Assembly: GCA_934047225.1 (NCBI GenBank)
Contig: CAKOHE010000061.1
Coordinates: 1-64,000, forward strand
Source: Ypsolopha sequella
Lineage: Eukaryota; Arthropoda; Insecta; Lepidoptera; Ypsolophidae
Direction: 5' to 3'
DNA length: 64,000 nt
The notes beneath the pieces were generated by a model that was not told where the DNA came from, searched no databases, and saw only the letters and a program-made list of their open reading frames with translations. This document shows positions 1-10,814 of this stretch, in pieces. The stretch's first letter is position 1, and each line of letters starts with the position of its first letter. The translations under genes and the position numbers were made by a program.

Positions 1-2003
1 GAATCTCCTAATCTGATCTGCTCAAAATCCTGTTTTAACGGCAAAGAAACGGTGAATTTATTATCTTTAAGTACAAAAGAATCAGAGAACATCTGCTCGG
101 CAAGCTCATGCTCAGACGTGGCCTCTGTGAAAACTTCTGGAACCCGTTCACATTCCCAAAGCTGTTGTAAAGAGCTCTGTATGGAATCTAAACTCTCAAC
201 ATTACAGGACCTGTCTAAAATAGGTAACTCTGAATCCTCAGCTTGAACATTACTGCAAAAATTACTAACTGGGTACTTTGAGAAATTAGTAGCCTGTGGT
301 ACCTTTCCAGCAACAACAAATCCGAAACGTGTGTTGTGTAAACATAGGCTTCCAGGTAAAACAGGAAACTGCTCTCGTAATAATATCTCAAAGAAAACAT
401 CACAACCTAAAAGAATACTGATTTTTTCAGTATTGTAAAAATCACTATCTGCTAACTGCACATAAGGCGGTATAACAAGATTTTCCCTATTAATTTTAAA
501 TTGAGGCAAATCACATGTTATGTTTTCAACAACACAACATGATATTTGCTTTTTGAAATCGTTAGTAGTTGAATGGATCTCGAATTCTGCTTTTTGTGAG
601 GACGTACTTGACCTATCACAAATACCATTAATTACACTTTGCTCATTGAAAAGTTTACATTTGATTTTGTTTGCAACATCAGACAAACAAAATGACAGCT
701 GACTCCCCGAGTCGCATAAAGCCTTTACATAGATAGGATTGCCATTTTTTCTATATAGCTTTACCTTTATAGAAGGTAATAAAACATTGTCATACTTGCA
801 CATAGACAAAGCAACTTGCTGCGCAGTAGCATTAGATTTTTTAACAATTTCATCTTCATGTAGCAATGTGTTGTGCCCTTCTTTACAGCTAGCACATTTA
901 AAAACATAGTGACACCTGCCAGCGTGCACATTTAAGCAAAGCCTGCATAACTTTTTAGCCTGAGCGTGACTTATTCGTTCAGATGGCAAAGCTAGTTTAA
1001 ATTTTTCGCATTGATAAAGTTTATGGAACCTGGAACTGCAGTAACTACAAGCTGGTTTCGCTGTGTGCTTCCCTCCAGCAGCTAGTAGACTCGTCCGGTA
1101 GGGCTTCTTTACTGAACCACCTGGCTGCGCCTGCTCGAGATCAGCAGTGTCAAGCCCGTCTGCACGTTGCTCTAAAAATTTTAGAAAAGTATCTAGTTTA
1201 GGTAAGGTGTCTCCTTTAATCTCCATATTGAAGGCTCTGTATGTGTATTGATCTAACTTGCGCCTTAACACACACAACACAAATAAATCCCAGTGTTCTA
1301 TAGGAACATCTAGGTTTTGTAACGCAGCGAGATGCTGCTTTGTAGCGTTTAAAATCTGTCTCAGATTGGAACTATCCGCTCTTTTAATAATTGGCAAATC
1401 CAAAATGCCAGAAACATGATGATAAATCATTTTTAACTTATTGTCATAATTATCATCTAGTATTTTTAAAGCATTATCATAGTTTCCATCACAAAGGCTA
1501 AGGTGTTTTATCATGTCAGCAGGCTCACCTTCCAGGAAGGTCTTCAAGTAATAAAATTTATCAATTTTTGACAAACTATCGTCCGAGTGAATCATGCTTT
1601 TGAATAAATTTATAAAATTAGTGTATTCACTTACTTGTCCACTAAATTTTTGAATTTCCATTTTTGGAAGTTGCCTGCAGGACGGCTTTTTGGCACTGCT
1701 ACCTCCTAAATTACCTGAGTTACACATTTTATTGGTGTAGGATTCATACGTGGCCAGGCCAGTGAGATATTTTGTTTCTACACCAGCAAAATCCTCGGAA
1801 TTTGTAGGATCTAAAACAGAAACGTCTATATTAGCTTCACAATATTCGTTGAAGGTTGAAGTCAACCTCTGTGCGTTCACCAGATATTGCTGGATGGACG
1901 CTGTTTCCTTATTTTCTTCGTCCATCACAAAATTATAAAGCCTAGTGATAGTACCTTTCAATTGGCCCCTGTATGCGATTAAACGCTTTAAATCTTCGCC
2001 CAT
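1..2003 (-). CDS. BEL/Pao Gag-Pol polyprotein, N-terminal part (partial)
   Basis: Open minus-strand frame from ATG at 2001-2003 to the window edge (667 codons, no stop). Residues 1-110 are an N-terminal gag region with LKGTITRLYNFV, a pattern typical of BEL gags. Residues about 115-260 form the DUF1759-type gag core (starts near PKMEIQKFSG). Two cysteine/histidine knuckle groups lie at about 319-385 (CSYC..., CRLC..., CASCKEGHNTLLH). An aspartic protease follows with DSGS at about 431. RT, RNase H and integrase should follow to the left of the window. Gag packages the element RNA and protease matures the polyprotein. I chose the ATG because it is the first in frame after a stop-rich leader and is followed directly by conserved gag sequence. 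Family assignment is strong; being functional is inference. Confidence 0.85.
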   Translation of the reverse strand, partial: MGEDLKRLIAYRGQLKGTITRLYNFVMDEENKETASIQQYLVNAQRLTSTFNEYCEANIDVSVLDPTNSEDFAGVETKYLTGLATYESYTNKMCNSGNLGGSSAKKPSCRQLPKMEIQKFSGQVSEYTNFINLFKSMIHSDDSLSKIDKFYYLKTFLEGEPADMIKHLSLCDGNYDNALKILDDNYDNKLKMIYHHVSGILDLPIIKRADSSNLRQILNATKQHLAALQNLDVPIEHWDLFVLCVLRRKLDQYTYRAFNMEIKGDTLPKLDTFLKFLEQRADGLDTADLEQAQPGGSVKKPYRTSLLAAGGKHTAKPACSYCSSRFHKLYQCEKFKLALPSERISHAQAKKLCRLCLNVHAGRCHYVFKCASCKEGHNTLLHEDEIVKKSNATAQQVALSMCKYDNVLLPSIKVKLYRKNGNPIYVKALCDSGSQLSFCLSDVANKIKCKLFNEQSVINGICDRSSTSSQKAEFEIHSTTNDFKKQISCCVVENITCDLPQFKINRENLVIPPYVQLADSDFYNTEKISILLGCDVFFEILLREQFPVLPGSLCLHNTRFGFVVAGKVPQATNFSKYPVSNFCSNVQAEDSELPILDRSCNVESLDSIQSSLQQLWECERVPEVFTEATSEHELAEQMFSDSFVLKDNKFTVSLPLKQDFEQIRLGD

Positions 2004-3063
2004 TTTACTTGAGCAGGAATAATAACTTTCCTTTCCTTGAAATTTGCACTAATACAGTAAATTTATAGAATTTACAAACAATATGGAGCACAAAAATGAA
2101 TATATCTCTGTATTTTATGAATTTGCATTGAACTCTGTTCGAATTGGTTGATACAAAATGGCGTTCGTTGCAAAGAAATTATAAAAGTTGAAAGTCAGAA
2201 AATGAACCTAAATAACTTCACTACGATGATACTATTCTAACATGAAGTACTGATGTATTTTTCTTCTCCCTCTGTTTCACGTACTCGGTGATGTTTCGAG
2301 CAATGAGATCTTCTTTCTCGCACGCTCGCATGTACTTGTAAGCAAGCGCTCTCTCTCGCACCTTTGACTGCTCACACGCAGTTCACAGTGGTTCTCCAAC
2401 CAGTTCGGAAAAGGCCTGTGAAAGAAGCCCGTAGAACTGGCACCGGCGAACAAAGGATTCTTGAAAGAAGCCTTTGAAAGAAGCCGTTGAAAGAAGCCGT
2501 TGAAAGAAGCCTGATGAGTCCCGTTTTCTGGAAAATATTTTCCACGCGGCGATGTATGGCGAAAATGATCCGGAAACCTCACTTTTTAGTTTTAAACAAA
2601 GTAAATGCCACTTATAGAAGCGGCACCTTTTCACTTTTATTATAGTCACTTATTGAAGTGGCGGTGAAAACTGCGTAATTTTCAGGATTATAGCTCACTG
2701 ATAAAATAAACAAAAGTCACTGATAGCAGCGGTGATATTCACTTGAGAAAATATAGTTTCTCTGCATAAACACGACGGACTATAGGTCACGTAATAGTTC
2801 ACTGATGGCAGCGATGAATGCAATTTTAGCCAACAAAATATAGCGATTGACGGCACTTTCTTCCTGGAACTATAGGTCCAAACCAACAAACTATAGCGAT
2901 TGACGGCACTTTCTTCTTGGAGCTATAGGTCCAAAGTATAAAACAGATTTTCTTGAAAAACGAACATGGACTATAGGCCACGAACGTTTCGATTGAGCGA
3001 CACTCCCGAGCACAACCCGCCTGGATATAGTCCTTGTCCTGTATACGCGAACACTGTTGTTAA
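2004..3063 (-). other. Repeat-rich 5' leader of BEL element C
   Basis: Untranslated leader between the putative primer site and the gag start. It holds three sets of internal repeats: a 13-15 bp unit (ttgaaagaagcc) repeated four times at 2459-2512; a loose series of copies of a motif like cactgatagcagcggtga between 2595 and 2815; and two copies of a 53-bp unit at 2830-2936. No coding frame of note on the plus strand. Confidence 0.6.
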
Positions 3064-3079
3064 CGGCGATGTGGGACCA
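3064..3079 (-). promoter_or_regulatory. Putative primer binding site of BEL element C
   Basis: Minus strand reads TGGTCCCACATCGCCG just inside a CCACA end, the arrangement expected where an LTR ends in CA and a TGG-initial tRNA primer site follows after a few bases. The other two elements here have the same layout (TGGTCC... and TGGACC...). The priming tRNA was not identified. Confidence 0.4.
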
Positions 3080-3082
3080 TTA

Positions 3083-4322
3083 TGTGGCGTGCTGGTCATT
3101 TAATTATTAAAACCACATTAAATTTGATGTAGCGGACTGTATTTAAAGGTAAAATTAGGTAAGCGTTACAAGACGACGTGGATTTAGAACAACGGTTAGT
3201 GTACAACTAAATAATATGTAGGTAGCTTTATAGTATATGTGCGATTAGCCTCGTACACCTAGGACCTAATTAAACGAAATTTTGACAGCAACTTGAGTAC
3301 ATTTTTATATTAATAAAAGACCAACATTTTGCTACTTTTCCTCAAATCCGTCCCTCTCGCACTGAGGATTTTTTGCGTATAAAGTAACAGGGATGCTAAA
3401 AATTTTGCATATTAATTGAATACAAAGGTTCATAGCGCTGTAAAAATTTGGCACGAAAGGAGGTTTTTCGGCAAAAAGAAGGAATAAATTCGAAAATTAT
3501 TAATTCCCAATTCTATGTGAATACTTACTTAGTTTTAACAGTTTCTTGCATTTATTTTGTACGCTGTTATAATTTAGTATTTTTATATATTATTCAAGTC
3601 AAAATACTTGATGAAACTTTGTACAGAACCCTCGGGGCACGAGTTCTACTTGCAATTCACAGGTTATTTATTCGTTGGTATGGAACCGTCAAAAATAAAA
3701 AATAAATTTTGAATGAAAATGCTTGCAAATATCTGATATCTGATATCTGATATATCTGTTGACAACACTGGTGTTGCCTGAACCACCCTCGTTTTAAACT
3801 TTTAACTCACTACTATACCAACTTCAATGCTAAAAGAGAGCCAAATAAATATTGCTACAAATAAATTTGTTGGGAAAATAAACTAAAGCATTGCAAAGAC
3901 AGATTTATCTAATAGATAGAAAACAAAAATATCGTAGTCTAGCAAATAAAAAGAAATCTTAGTAGCCTCTCTCTTATCCCATGAAATGAGAAAATAAACC
4001 TCGGGTGCTAGGGAAATGCTACGTATTTGTAAATGTTAGTTTTTACGTATTATCTCTAATTGCTTTTCACAAATTGCTTTTAATCGTATTACTTTGCTTG
4101 CACACATATGTACGTACCAGTACCAGCACAGTATAACTGTTGCACCAGTGTATTATGATATCTTATACCAGTGTAAGTATTATAAAAAAGAAAAACGGTA
4201 AGTATTTTTATATTCACCGATTTTTTTCGCCACGACGTAAATCCCCAAGAGGGTGTCAGAGATTTTTCCGAGTGTGGCCTTTTACTGGAACTATCAACTC
4301 TTTTCACAGATGATTTAACGTC
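3083..4322. other. Putative 5' LTR of element C plus unassigned spacer
   Basis: The stretch to the right of 3083 should begin with the 5' LTR of element C (minus-strand end ...CCACA), but its outer border cannot be fixed without the partner LTR. The rest holds an AT-rich spacer, a short tandem of ctgatat at about 3731-3757, and no frame that I recognise. A plus-strand frame of 85 codons at 3448-3705 has no recognisable domain and is probably chance. Confidence 0.4.
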
Positions 4323-4327
4323 CCTAC

Positions 4328-4516
4328 TGTTTGAGAAGGTGCTCTTCAATAAAGGTCTTCTAGCGATTTTTAAATGTGGTTTTTAATTTTATAAAAATAT
4401 GTGCGGTCAGTCGCCATTGATGAATGAAAGTTGAATGAATACAAAAATGAATGATCGATGAATGATCTGAAGAATGAACGACGAAGAGTGATGTTATTTT
4501 GTCAGCTGCGTAAACA
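4328..4516 (-). repeat. 3' LTR of BEL element A (189 bp)
   Basis: Matches 10209-10397 over its full length with one substitution. Plus strand begins tgtttgagaagg and ends gcgtaaaca. Preceded by cctac target duplication at 4323-4327. Confidence 0.95.
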
Positions 4517-4565
4517 TGCCCCCAGCCTTGGAAACCGCCGGTTCCGAAATTATATTCACAGCCAT

Positions 4566-5217
4566 CTAAACCGTCGTCGTCTGGATTGGCAGTGGGCAGA
4601 TCTTGGAGAAGGCTTGTTTGATGACCCCTGAAGCAGTCCGGATATCAGCGATACGAGAAACACCATCTTTGCCTGGGTAGACTTGCTGAATTCTTCCAAG
4701 TTTCCATTTCAGTGGTGGAGCCGAGTCTTCTTTTATTAATACTAGTCTGTTAATCTCTATATCGTCGCTAACTGTCTTCCATTTTGTTCTTATCTGTAGT
4801 TCGGACACATATTCCTTTGACCAGCGCTCCCAGAAATGCTGCCTTATTTGCTCAATACGATCATAGCGCATCAAGCGCTCCGCTTTCATGTCAGTCAGGT
4901 CCTTGCAAGCAGGTGCGGTCAACGGCCGGCCGATGAGGAAATGTCCAGGGGTGAGAGGTAAGAAGTCATCAGGATCTGTAGAAAGAGGAGACATGGGACG
5001 GGAATTTAGGACAGCTTCGATTTGTGCTAAAACCGTGCTGAGCTCCTCAAAGGTAAGATGAGCATTGCCGAGTACACGCCTAAGGTGATGCTTACAAGAC
5101 TTTACTCCCGCTTCCCATAAACCTCCTTCATGCGGGGTCCAGGAAATATTGAAGCGAAGCTTAATACCATCATTTGTAGCATAATCAGCTATTTCCTTTT
5201 GTGATCCAACAAAACAT
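4566..5217 (-). pseudogene. C-terminal integrase part of element A in a shifted frame
   Basis: Immediately past the G10 run the minus strand is open in another frame from 5217 to the stop at 4566. It encodes the end of the integrase core, including WTPHEGGLWEAGVKS with the catalytic Glu, then the BEL-specific C-terminal region (SPLSTDPDDFLPLTPGHFL, DUF5641-like) to the natural end. Nothing is lost apart from the frame, so a single length change in the homopolymer separates it from the main polyprotein. This may be a real mutation or a homopolymer error in the assembly. Confidence 0.9.
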
Positions 5218-8200
5218 CCCCCCCCCCATCACTATAAATTACTGCAGGCTTCCCACGTCGGGATATAAACCTCTTTAAAGCTAGTAAATAATCATTAGTG
5301 GAAATACCACTGATAAGTTCCAAATGAATTGCACGAGTTGCAAAACAAACAAACAAACAGATATAACTTTTTACAAGGGTTGCCCCTCTGCCTTTACGGT
5401 TCAATACGAGAATTGGCCCGGCCATATCAACACCGCTATGCATAAACGGGTAACCAGGCTCTAAACGAGATGACGGCAAATTACCCATGATAGGGGTTAA
5501 GGTTTTTCCCTTTAAACGTACGCATATTACACAATCACGCACGATTCTCCGAGCTAGATTCCTACCTGCTAGTGGCCACCAAATTTCCCGTATCGCAGCC
5601 AGGAGGAGCTGAGGTCCTGCATGAAGTAACCTCTTGTGTTGATCCCGGAACAAAAGTTTGGTTACTGGGTGCTTGCAACACAATAACACGGGATGTTTTT
5701 TCTTGTAATCGAATATCTCAGAGTTGCTTATTCTACCACCGACTCTAATAACTTTATTTTCGTCCAGAAAAACGTTTAAGCCCGATATTTTATTGTTTTG
5801 ATTACAATTTTTCGCTAACTTTTGATAAACGTCAAAAAACGATTGCGCTTGCACAATTCGCATAAGCATGTTTTCTGACGCATTCAGCTCATCCACAGAT
5901 AACGAATCTTTTACGCGGTTTTGTTTACTCGCTCGACAGTTGGTTATGAAACGTAACATATATGCTCCGGTACGTTTTAATCGATTGAAGTTTGAAAATC
6001 GTTCAAAATCGATTATCGATTCGAGATCGGTTTTTGCTGAAATCAAGCATTTTAATTCTGGCAATTCATTGCAATGAGGCGAATTATACTTGGTGAAGTT
6101 TGAATGATTTTCTTGTAAAAAGGATGGGCCGTTCCACCATAGACTACAGTCGTGTAGTGCATCTAAGAAAAGACCCCTCGACACTAGATCGGCCGGGTTA
6201 TCCTTACTCTTTACGTGGAGCCATGGAGTATCACCCGTTATATTGTTTATTTCTACGACGCGATTTTGCACGAAGGTTTTTAATAAACGGGGTGAGGTAC
6301 GCAACCAACCTATAACAATTGTTGAGTCAGTCCAAAAATAAACATTATCAATTTTCAATCTCGAAGATTGCTTTATACGTTTATAAAGTTTTGCACCGAT
6401 TTGTGCCCCGCACAACTCAAGTCTAGGGGTACTAACTGGTTTCAGGGGTGTTACTTTACTCTTTGCACACAAAAGCCTAACTGTTACCGATGAATGGTCA
6501 TTAAAAGTGCGTAAATAACAACAACTGCCTATAGCGTCCTGTGATGCGTCCGTAAATATATGTAAGTCAGTATGTTGTGTGTGTTCACTCCTTACAAAAC
6601 GCGGAATTCTCAATTCATTCAAACATTGTAATGAATTAACAAAGTGATTCCATGACGCTGTGACGTCATCCGGTACAGGGTCATCCCAATCAATTTTACT
6701 CAACCATAACTTTTGCAAAATGATTTTTGATATGATCACTGCTGGAGCTAGCAAGCCGAGTGGATCGTATATTTGTGAAATAACCGATAACATGATGCGT
6801 TTAGTTAACTTACCGGTATTGTCTACCTTAGTAGTAAAATGAAGTTCGTCACTGTTACTAAACCACCCTAAACCGAGGGTTTTACTTTGACAATGCTCTC
6901 CTATGGACAACTCTTTCGATTCATTAGGAGTGACATCATAGTTTAACGTCCACTTGCGCAGTGGGAAACAACCGGTCAATAAAAGCTTAGAAGTCTTTTC
7001 GCAAATATCTAATAGAACTTTTGAATCATCGTGACCCGTTATCAAATCATCAACATAGAAATCCTCAGTGACAACCCTAGCGACAACTTCGTCATCACAT
7101 TCCTGCGCGAGTTGTTTCAGGCAACGCATGCTTAGATAAGGCGCCGAAGCGGTTCCATACGTAACTGTGTTCAGCCGATAAACAGACAATGGGTCGGATG
7201 TATTTTCGCGCCAAATAATCAGTTGTAGGTTTCTTTGATCTTCTTGTATATTAATTTGCCGAAAGAACTTCTCAATATCTGCGCACGCGACGTATTTATG
7301 CGTTCTGAATCGCAATAAAATTGAAAATATGTCGTTTTGAAGGGGGGGGCCAGTTAACTGAATATCGTTATATGATTTCTGGGTACTACCTACAGTAGCA
7401 GAACTGGCATTAAATACGACACGGACTTTGGTTGTGCTGCTACTTTCACGAAACACCCCGTGGTGTGGGAGAAAGTAATATGGCGAACTGTAAATATCTA
7501 TTTTACACATATGACCTAATTTGATATACTCACGCATAAAATCGTGATACATTTGTTTATATTCTGGCGAGCGTTCTAATTTACGCTCTAATGCCTTGAA
7601 CTGATGTTTTGCTGACTCGTATGAATCACCGAGTGCGTCCGCCGACTCTTTCAGTGGAACGCGTACGGAGAACCTACCGTCATATTCGCGTTTAGTTGTG
7701 CTTAGAAATAAATCCTCACATTTTTGCTCTTCTGAAGTTAAGACTCCACTCGCTTCCGGAAAATCTTCTAACTCCCAAAATCGTCTTAACTGTGCGTCTA
7801 TTGTTTGGGTAAAATTACACTTTACTTGATTTTTAATGCGCAAGTCTTTAGTGTAAGTTAACGGACCAGATAATAGCCAACCTAATTTAGAATTTTGAAG
7901 ATACGGACCGCTAGCTAAACGAATTCTATTTTCGGTTATTAATTCCCAAAACTTATCAGCACCGATCAATAGATCTATTTCGGAAGACATATAAAAGGTC
8001 GGATCTGCAAGTTGAATATTATTTGGAATTATAATTTTACTTGGATCTATGTTTGAGCTAGGTAGACTTGACGTGATGTTTGCCAAGACTAAACATTTTA
8101 TTTTCGTTTCGTAATCATTTAATTTTGATCGCATCGTAATATCGCATAATTTGTTCGATTGTGTGACTGTCTGTCCTACACCCGAAATCGATATAGTGGA

Positions 8201-9817
8201 CTGTATTAATGAAGCGTTTAGTCGTTTACTTAGTTTCTCGGAAATAAAACAGTGTTCAGAACCATTGTCTAAAATCGTACGTACGGTATGATAGTTATTG
8301 CTGCTATCAGCTACCTCAACCAATGCTGTGGCGAGTAAAACCGTAGGCAACAACAAATCGCCGTCGTGTTTTGATACATATGCTTGAGACTTATTGTTAG
8401 CCGTCAAGTGCAACGCGTTAGTAGGGGGGGAAACTTGATCAGTCGCGGAATGATGCGCACGCGGTTCTGACATTGATGAGCTATCCTTATCACCGCCCTC
8501 GCGATGCAGTAAGCTGTTGTGTTTATGATGACACTGCTTACACGGACCGAAATAACAATCGTCAGCGGAATGACCGGAACGCAAACAGTTATTACAGAGC
8601 TGTTTCTCTATAACAAATTTTATTCTGTCTTTCAGGGACAGATTAAGAAAGCTAGAACAGGTATATAGCGAATGCCTGTTACTGCACATAATACAGCTGT
8701 TGCGATGCCGTTTAGCAAACGCAGCAGACTTATTGTTCTTCGCGTCGTGCGTAGTGACATAACTTTGCGATTGTTGAACTTGTTGTTTATATTGATGTGG
8801 ATGGGTTTTATTTGTGTTATTTTTTGTGTTTGGTATATTTTTATTTATCGTCAGTGCCTCGAGCTTATCGGCTCGTTTTCTAAGGAACGTAAGGAAATCG
8901 TCTAATTTTATCTTATAGGTCGAATCGCTTTGCATTTTTGACAGTAACTCGCCCTTATGATCCTCCCACCTATTTTCGGTCGCGTCATCAAGTTTTGAGA
9001 CCATTAAGTAGATAATTAATGTGTCCCATGTATCCGTAGGCTCTTTTAATGTTTTTAAAGCGCGTACATTTCTCAAAACGGTATCAATTAATTTTCGAAT
9101 TTGCGTAGCCGACTCTTTTGTAACCGTGGGAGCATTGAATAATGACTTTACGTGATTATGTACTAAAAGGCGATCATTATCGAACCTATCTTGGAGTAAC
9201 TCCCAAGCATGTTCGTAATTTGCCGCCGTAAATTCCAACTCGCTTATCACTTCCAGTGCCGACTTTGAAAGAGATGATTTTAGATATTGGAATTTCTCAT
9301 TGTGACCTAGGTCAACGCGCCTATGGATGATGGTCATAAAAGAATTCTTGAACTCTAGCCAATTATCATATGAACCGTCAAAGGAAGGCAATTTCATTTC
9401 CGGCAAACGAACATGATTTTGCTTTTGTGGATTACAATTGTAACTATCACTTGATTCCACTTCAATGAATAAACATTTAGCAGCGGCCATTGACGTAAAA
9501 AACATTTCCTCAAAATTATCTCTGTATTCTAAGTGCTCAGCTAACTCACTTTCTTTGACATTTAATTCTAGTTCATTTTGAATTTCATTGAAACATTCAA
9601 AAACAGATGTAGCTGACTGCATACGCAGCTTTATTTCCATCTTTTGCGTAGCAGTCAACGTGAACCCTTCATACTTATTCACAAACTTTTGAAACAATGT
9701 TAATCGACCCCTTTGAGCCCCTCTTTGTTTAATCAATTCTGGAACTGTACTTTTTTGTATCTTGGTGGAATTAGCTGATTGGCTCGATGGATTTTTACTA
9801 TTTTCCTGGTCACTCAT
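5189..9817 (-). CDS. BEL/Pao Gag-Pol polyprotein of element A (frame broken near C-terminus)
   Basis: One long minus-strand frame; I take ATG at 9817 because the frame upstream of it has only a GTG. By order: gag core of DUF1759 type (about residues 130-300, PEMKLPSFDGSYDNWLEFK), cysteine knuckles from about residue 376 (CIMCSNRH..., CNNCLRSGHSADDC), aspartic protease with DNGS near 515, reverse transcriptase with YVDD near 921, RNase H starting FTDAS near 1090, zinc-binding integrase N-domain, and integrase core with the first catalytic Asp in GVDMAGP (about 1463). The frame leaves the integrase at a run of ten Gs (plus-strand Cs 5218-5227), just after the second Asp (SDGG), and stops after a few altered residues at 5189. 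The rest of integrase is open in another frame (4566-5217). Confidence 0.92.
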   Translation of the reverse strand: MSDQENSKNPSSQSANSTKIQKSTVPELIKQRGAQRGRLTLFQKFVNKYEGFTLTATQKMEIKLRMQSATSVFECFNEIQNELELNVKESELAEHLEYRDNFEEMFFTSMAAAKCLFIEVESSDSYNCNPQKQNHVRLPEMKLPSFDGSYDNWLEFKNSFMTIIHRRVDLGHNEKFQYLKSSLSKSALEVISELEFTAANYEHAWELLQDRFDNDRLLVHNHVKSLFNAPTVTKESATQIRKLIDTVLRNVRALKTLKEPTDTWDTLIIYLMVSKLDDATENRWEDHKGELLSKMQSDSTYKIKLDDFLTFLRKRADKLEALTINKNIPNTKNNTNKTHPHQYKQQVQQSQSYVTTHDAKNNKSAAFAKRHRNSCIMCSNRHSLYTCSSFLNLSLKDRIKFVIEKQLCNNCLRSGHSADDCYFGPCKQCHHKHNSLLHREGGDKDSSSMSEPRAHHSATDQVSPPTNALHLTANNKSQAYVSKHDGDLLLPTVLLATALVEVADSSNNYHTVRTILDNGSEHCFISEKLSKRLNASLIQSTISISGVGQTVTQSNKLCDITMRSKLNDYETKIKCLVLANITSSLPSSNIDPSKIIIPNNIQLADPTFYMSSEIDLLIGADKFWELITENRIRLASGPYLQNSKLGWLLSGPLTYTKDLRIKNQVKCNFTQTIDAQLRRFWELEDFPEASGVLTSEEQKCEDLFLSTTKREYDGRFSVRVPLKESADALGDSYESAKHQFKALERKLERSPEYKQMYHDFMREYIKLGHMCKIDIYSSPYYFLPHHGVFRESSSTTKVRVVFNASSATVGSTQKSYNDIQLTGPPLQNDIFSILLRFRTHKYVACADIEKFFRQINIQEDQRNLQLIIWRENTSDPLSVYRLNTVTYGTASAPYLSMRCLKQLAQECDDEVVARVVTEDFYVDDLITGHDDSKVLLDICEKTSKLLLTGCFPLRKWTLNYDVTPNESKELSIGEHCQSKTLGLGWFSNSDELHFTTKVDNTGKLTKRIMLSVISQIYDPLGLLAPAVIISKIILQKLWLSKIDWDDPVPDDVTASWNHFVNSLQCLNELRIPRFVRSEHTQHTDLHIFTDASQDAIGSCCYLRTFNDHSSVTVRLLCAKSKVTPLKPVSTPRLELCGAQIGAKLYKRIKQSSRLKIDNVYFWTDSTIVIGWLRTSPRLLKTFVQNRVVEINNITGDTPWLHVKSKDNPADLVSRGLFLDALHDCSLWWNGPSFLQENHSNFTKYNSPHCNELPELKCLISAKTDLESIIDFERFSNFNRLKRTGAYMLRFITNCRASKQNRVKDSLSVDELNASENMLMRIVQAQSFFDVYQKLAKNCNQNNKISGLNVFLDENKVIRVGGRISNSEIFDYKKKHPVLLCCKHPVTKLLFRDQHKRLLHAGPQLLLAAIREIWWPLAGRNLARRIVRDCVICVRLKGKTLTPIMGNLPSSRLEPGYPFMHSGVDMAGPILVLNRKGRGATLVKSYICLFVCFATRAIHLELISGISTNDYLLALKRFISRRGKPAVIYSDGGGDVLLDHKRK

Positions 9818-10086
9818 CTTAATGGGAGATTTAATAAAAAACGGGAGCACTTACAAATCTCTGATGTGTCCGATGTGAAGCGGAATTGATGGATACACAG
9901 GTTATAACAACACGAACTAGCCACGTGGTGCGCGAGCTCGAGACAAAGGAACTGCGTAGTAGCAAGCGCGGCCGACTCACTGGAATGGTAAGATCACAAC
10001 ACGGTATTAGCACAATGCGAATGATGAAGGGATAGGATAGACGGGATAACCGACCGTTTCATGAAGAGCTGCCGTAGGTATCCTGA

Positions 10087-10184
10087 ATTCTGAAGCGAGT
10101 ATTCCAGAGCTGCCGATTCTGAAGCGAGTATTCCAGGGCTGCTAATACTGAAGCGAGTATTCCAGGGTTGCTGATACTGAAGCG
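10087..10184. repeat. 29-bp minisatellite in the leader of element A, about 3.4 copies
   Basis: Copies start at 10087, 10116, 10145 and 10174, exactly 29 bp apart, each with a core tgaagcgagtattccag and a few substitutions. It lies between the 5' LTR and gag on the minus strand. Confidence 0.9.
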
Positions 10185-10208
10185 TAAATATCCGTCTCGA
10201 AGGTCCAA

Positions 10209-10397
10209 TGTTTGAGAAGGTGCTCTTCAATAAAAGTCTTCTAGCGATTTTTAAATGTGGTTTTTAATTTTATAAAAATATGTGCGGTCAGTCGCCATTG
10301 ATGAATGAAAGTTGAATGAATACAAAAATGAATGATCGATGAATGATCTGAAGAATGAACGACGAAGAGTGATGTTATTTTGTCAGCTGCGTAAACA
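10209..10397 (-). repeat. 5' LTR of BEL element A (189 bp)
   Basis: Partner of 4328-4516. Transcription would start in this copy and run leftwards. Followed by the second copy of the cctac target duplication at 10398-10402. Short for a BEL LTR but with proper TG...CA ends. Confidence 0.95.
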
Positions 10398-10402
10398 CCT
10401 AC

Positions 10403-10814
10403 TACTTGAAAGAGTGTGGCTTTAGCGCCACACTTCGGGTACAAACATGCATTTTCAAGGCATGCAGGTTTACCCCTAGTAATTTCCTTCATGGTGAGAG
10501 GTATACGGAAAAATTTTAACTCGGGTTTCGATATTTAGAGATCGGCGTTCTTTTTTATAACAAATATTTAAATAACTAGAAGCAGGGACAACTAGGTTGG
10601 TTGGCCAAACCATAGCATACCAGCTATTGTCCTCAGGATGCCACTATTGCTGCCACTATTAATGACAGATGAGATACATTTGCGCATTATTACAAAAAAT
10701 CATCTATATGCATACAGGACCGTGGAAGCCCCATCAACATCCTGAAGGCGTTATTATAAAGTAGCTCAATATAGGGCAGTTCTTACTTTACTACGCTCGT
10801 TTTTTGGGCTCCAC
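10403..10814. other. Spacer without recognised gene
   Basis: About 410 bp between element A and the next MITE. It contains a small stem (gtgtggctttagcgccacac near 10414) and no frame with a recognisable domain. Confidence 0.4.

Larger units (their letters stand above)
1..3082 (-). mobile_element. BEL/Pao LTR retrotransposon C, 5' half (truncated by window edge)
   Basis: Internal part of a BEL/Pao-type retrotransposon read on the minus strand: a primer-site candidate at 3064-3079, a long repeat-rich leader (2004-3063) and an open gag-pol frame from 2003 to the window edge. The family is assigned from the gag domain order (Pao-type gag core, cysteine-rich knuckles, DSGS protease). Its 3' half and 3' LTR lie outside the window, so the LTR borders cannot be checked by LTR-LTR comparison. 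The sequence differs clearly from the other two BEL elements here, so it is a separate lineage rather than a duplicate. No frame break was seen in the 667 codons visible, so this copy may be young. Confidence 0.85.
4328..10397 (-). mobile_element. BEL/Pao LTR retrotransposon A, complete, 6070 bp
   Basis: Complete minus-strand element bounded by two 189-bp LTRs with TG...CA ends. It is flanked by a 5-bp target duplication cctac (4323-4327 and 10398-10402), the length expected for BEL/Pao. In element order: 5' LTR (10209-10397), primer-site candidate starting TGGACCTTCGAGACGG, leader with a 29-bp minisatellite, gag-pol (ATG at 9817), a purine-rich tract (ggctgggggca, minus strand) abutting the 3' LTR, and 3' LTR (4328-4516). 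The LTRs differ at one position that I can see (aaagg vs aaaag), so insertion is recent. The only coding lesion found is a frame break in a ten-base homopolymer. Confidence 0.95.

Noticed and set aside
3448..3705. 85-codon plus-strand frame as a gene
   Set aside because: It lies within or beside the putative LTR of element C, has no domain and no supporting context.
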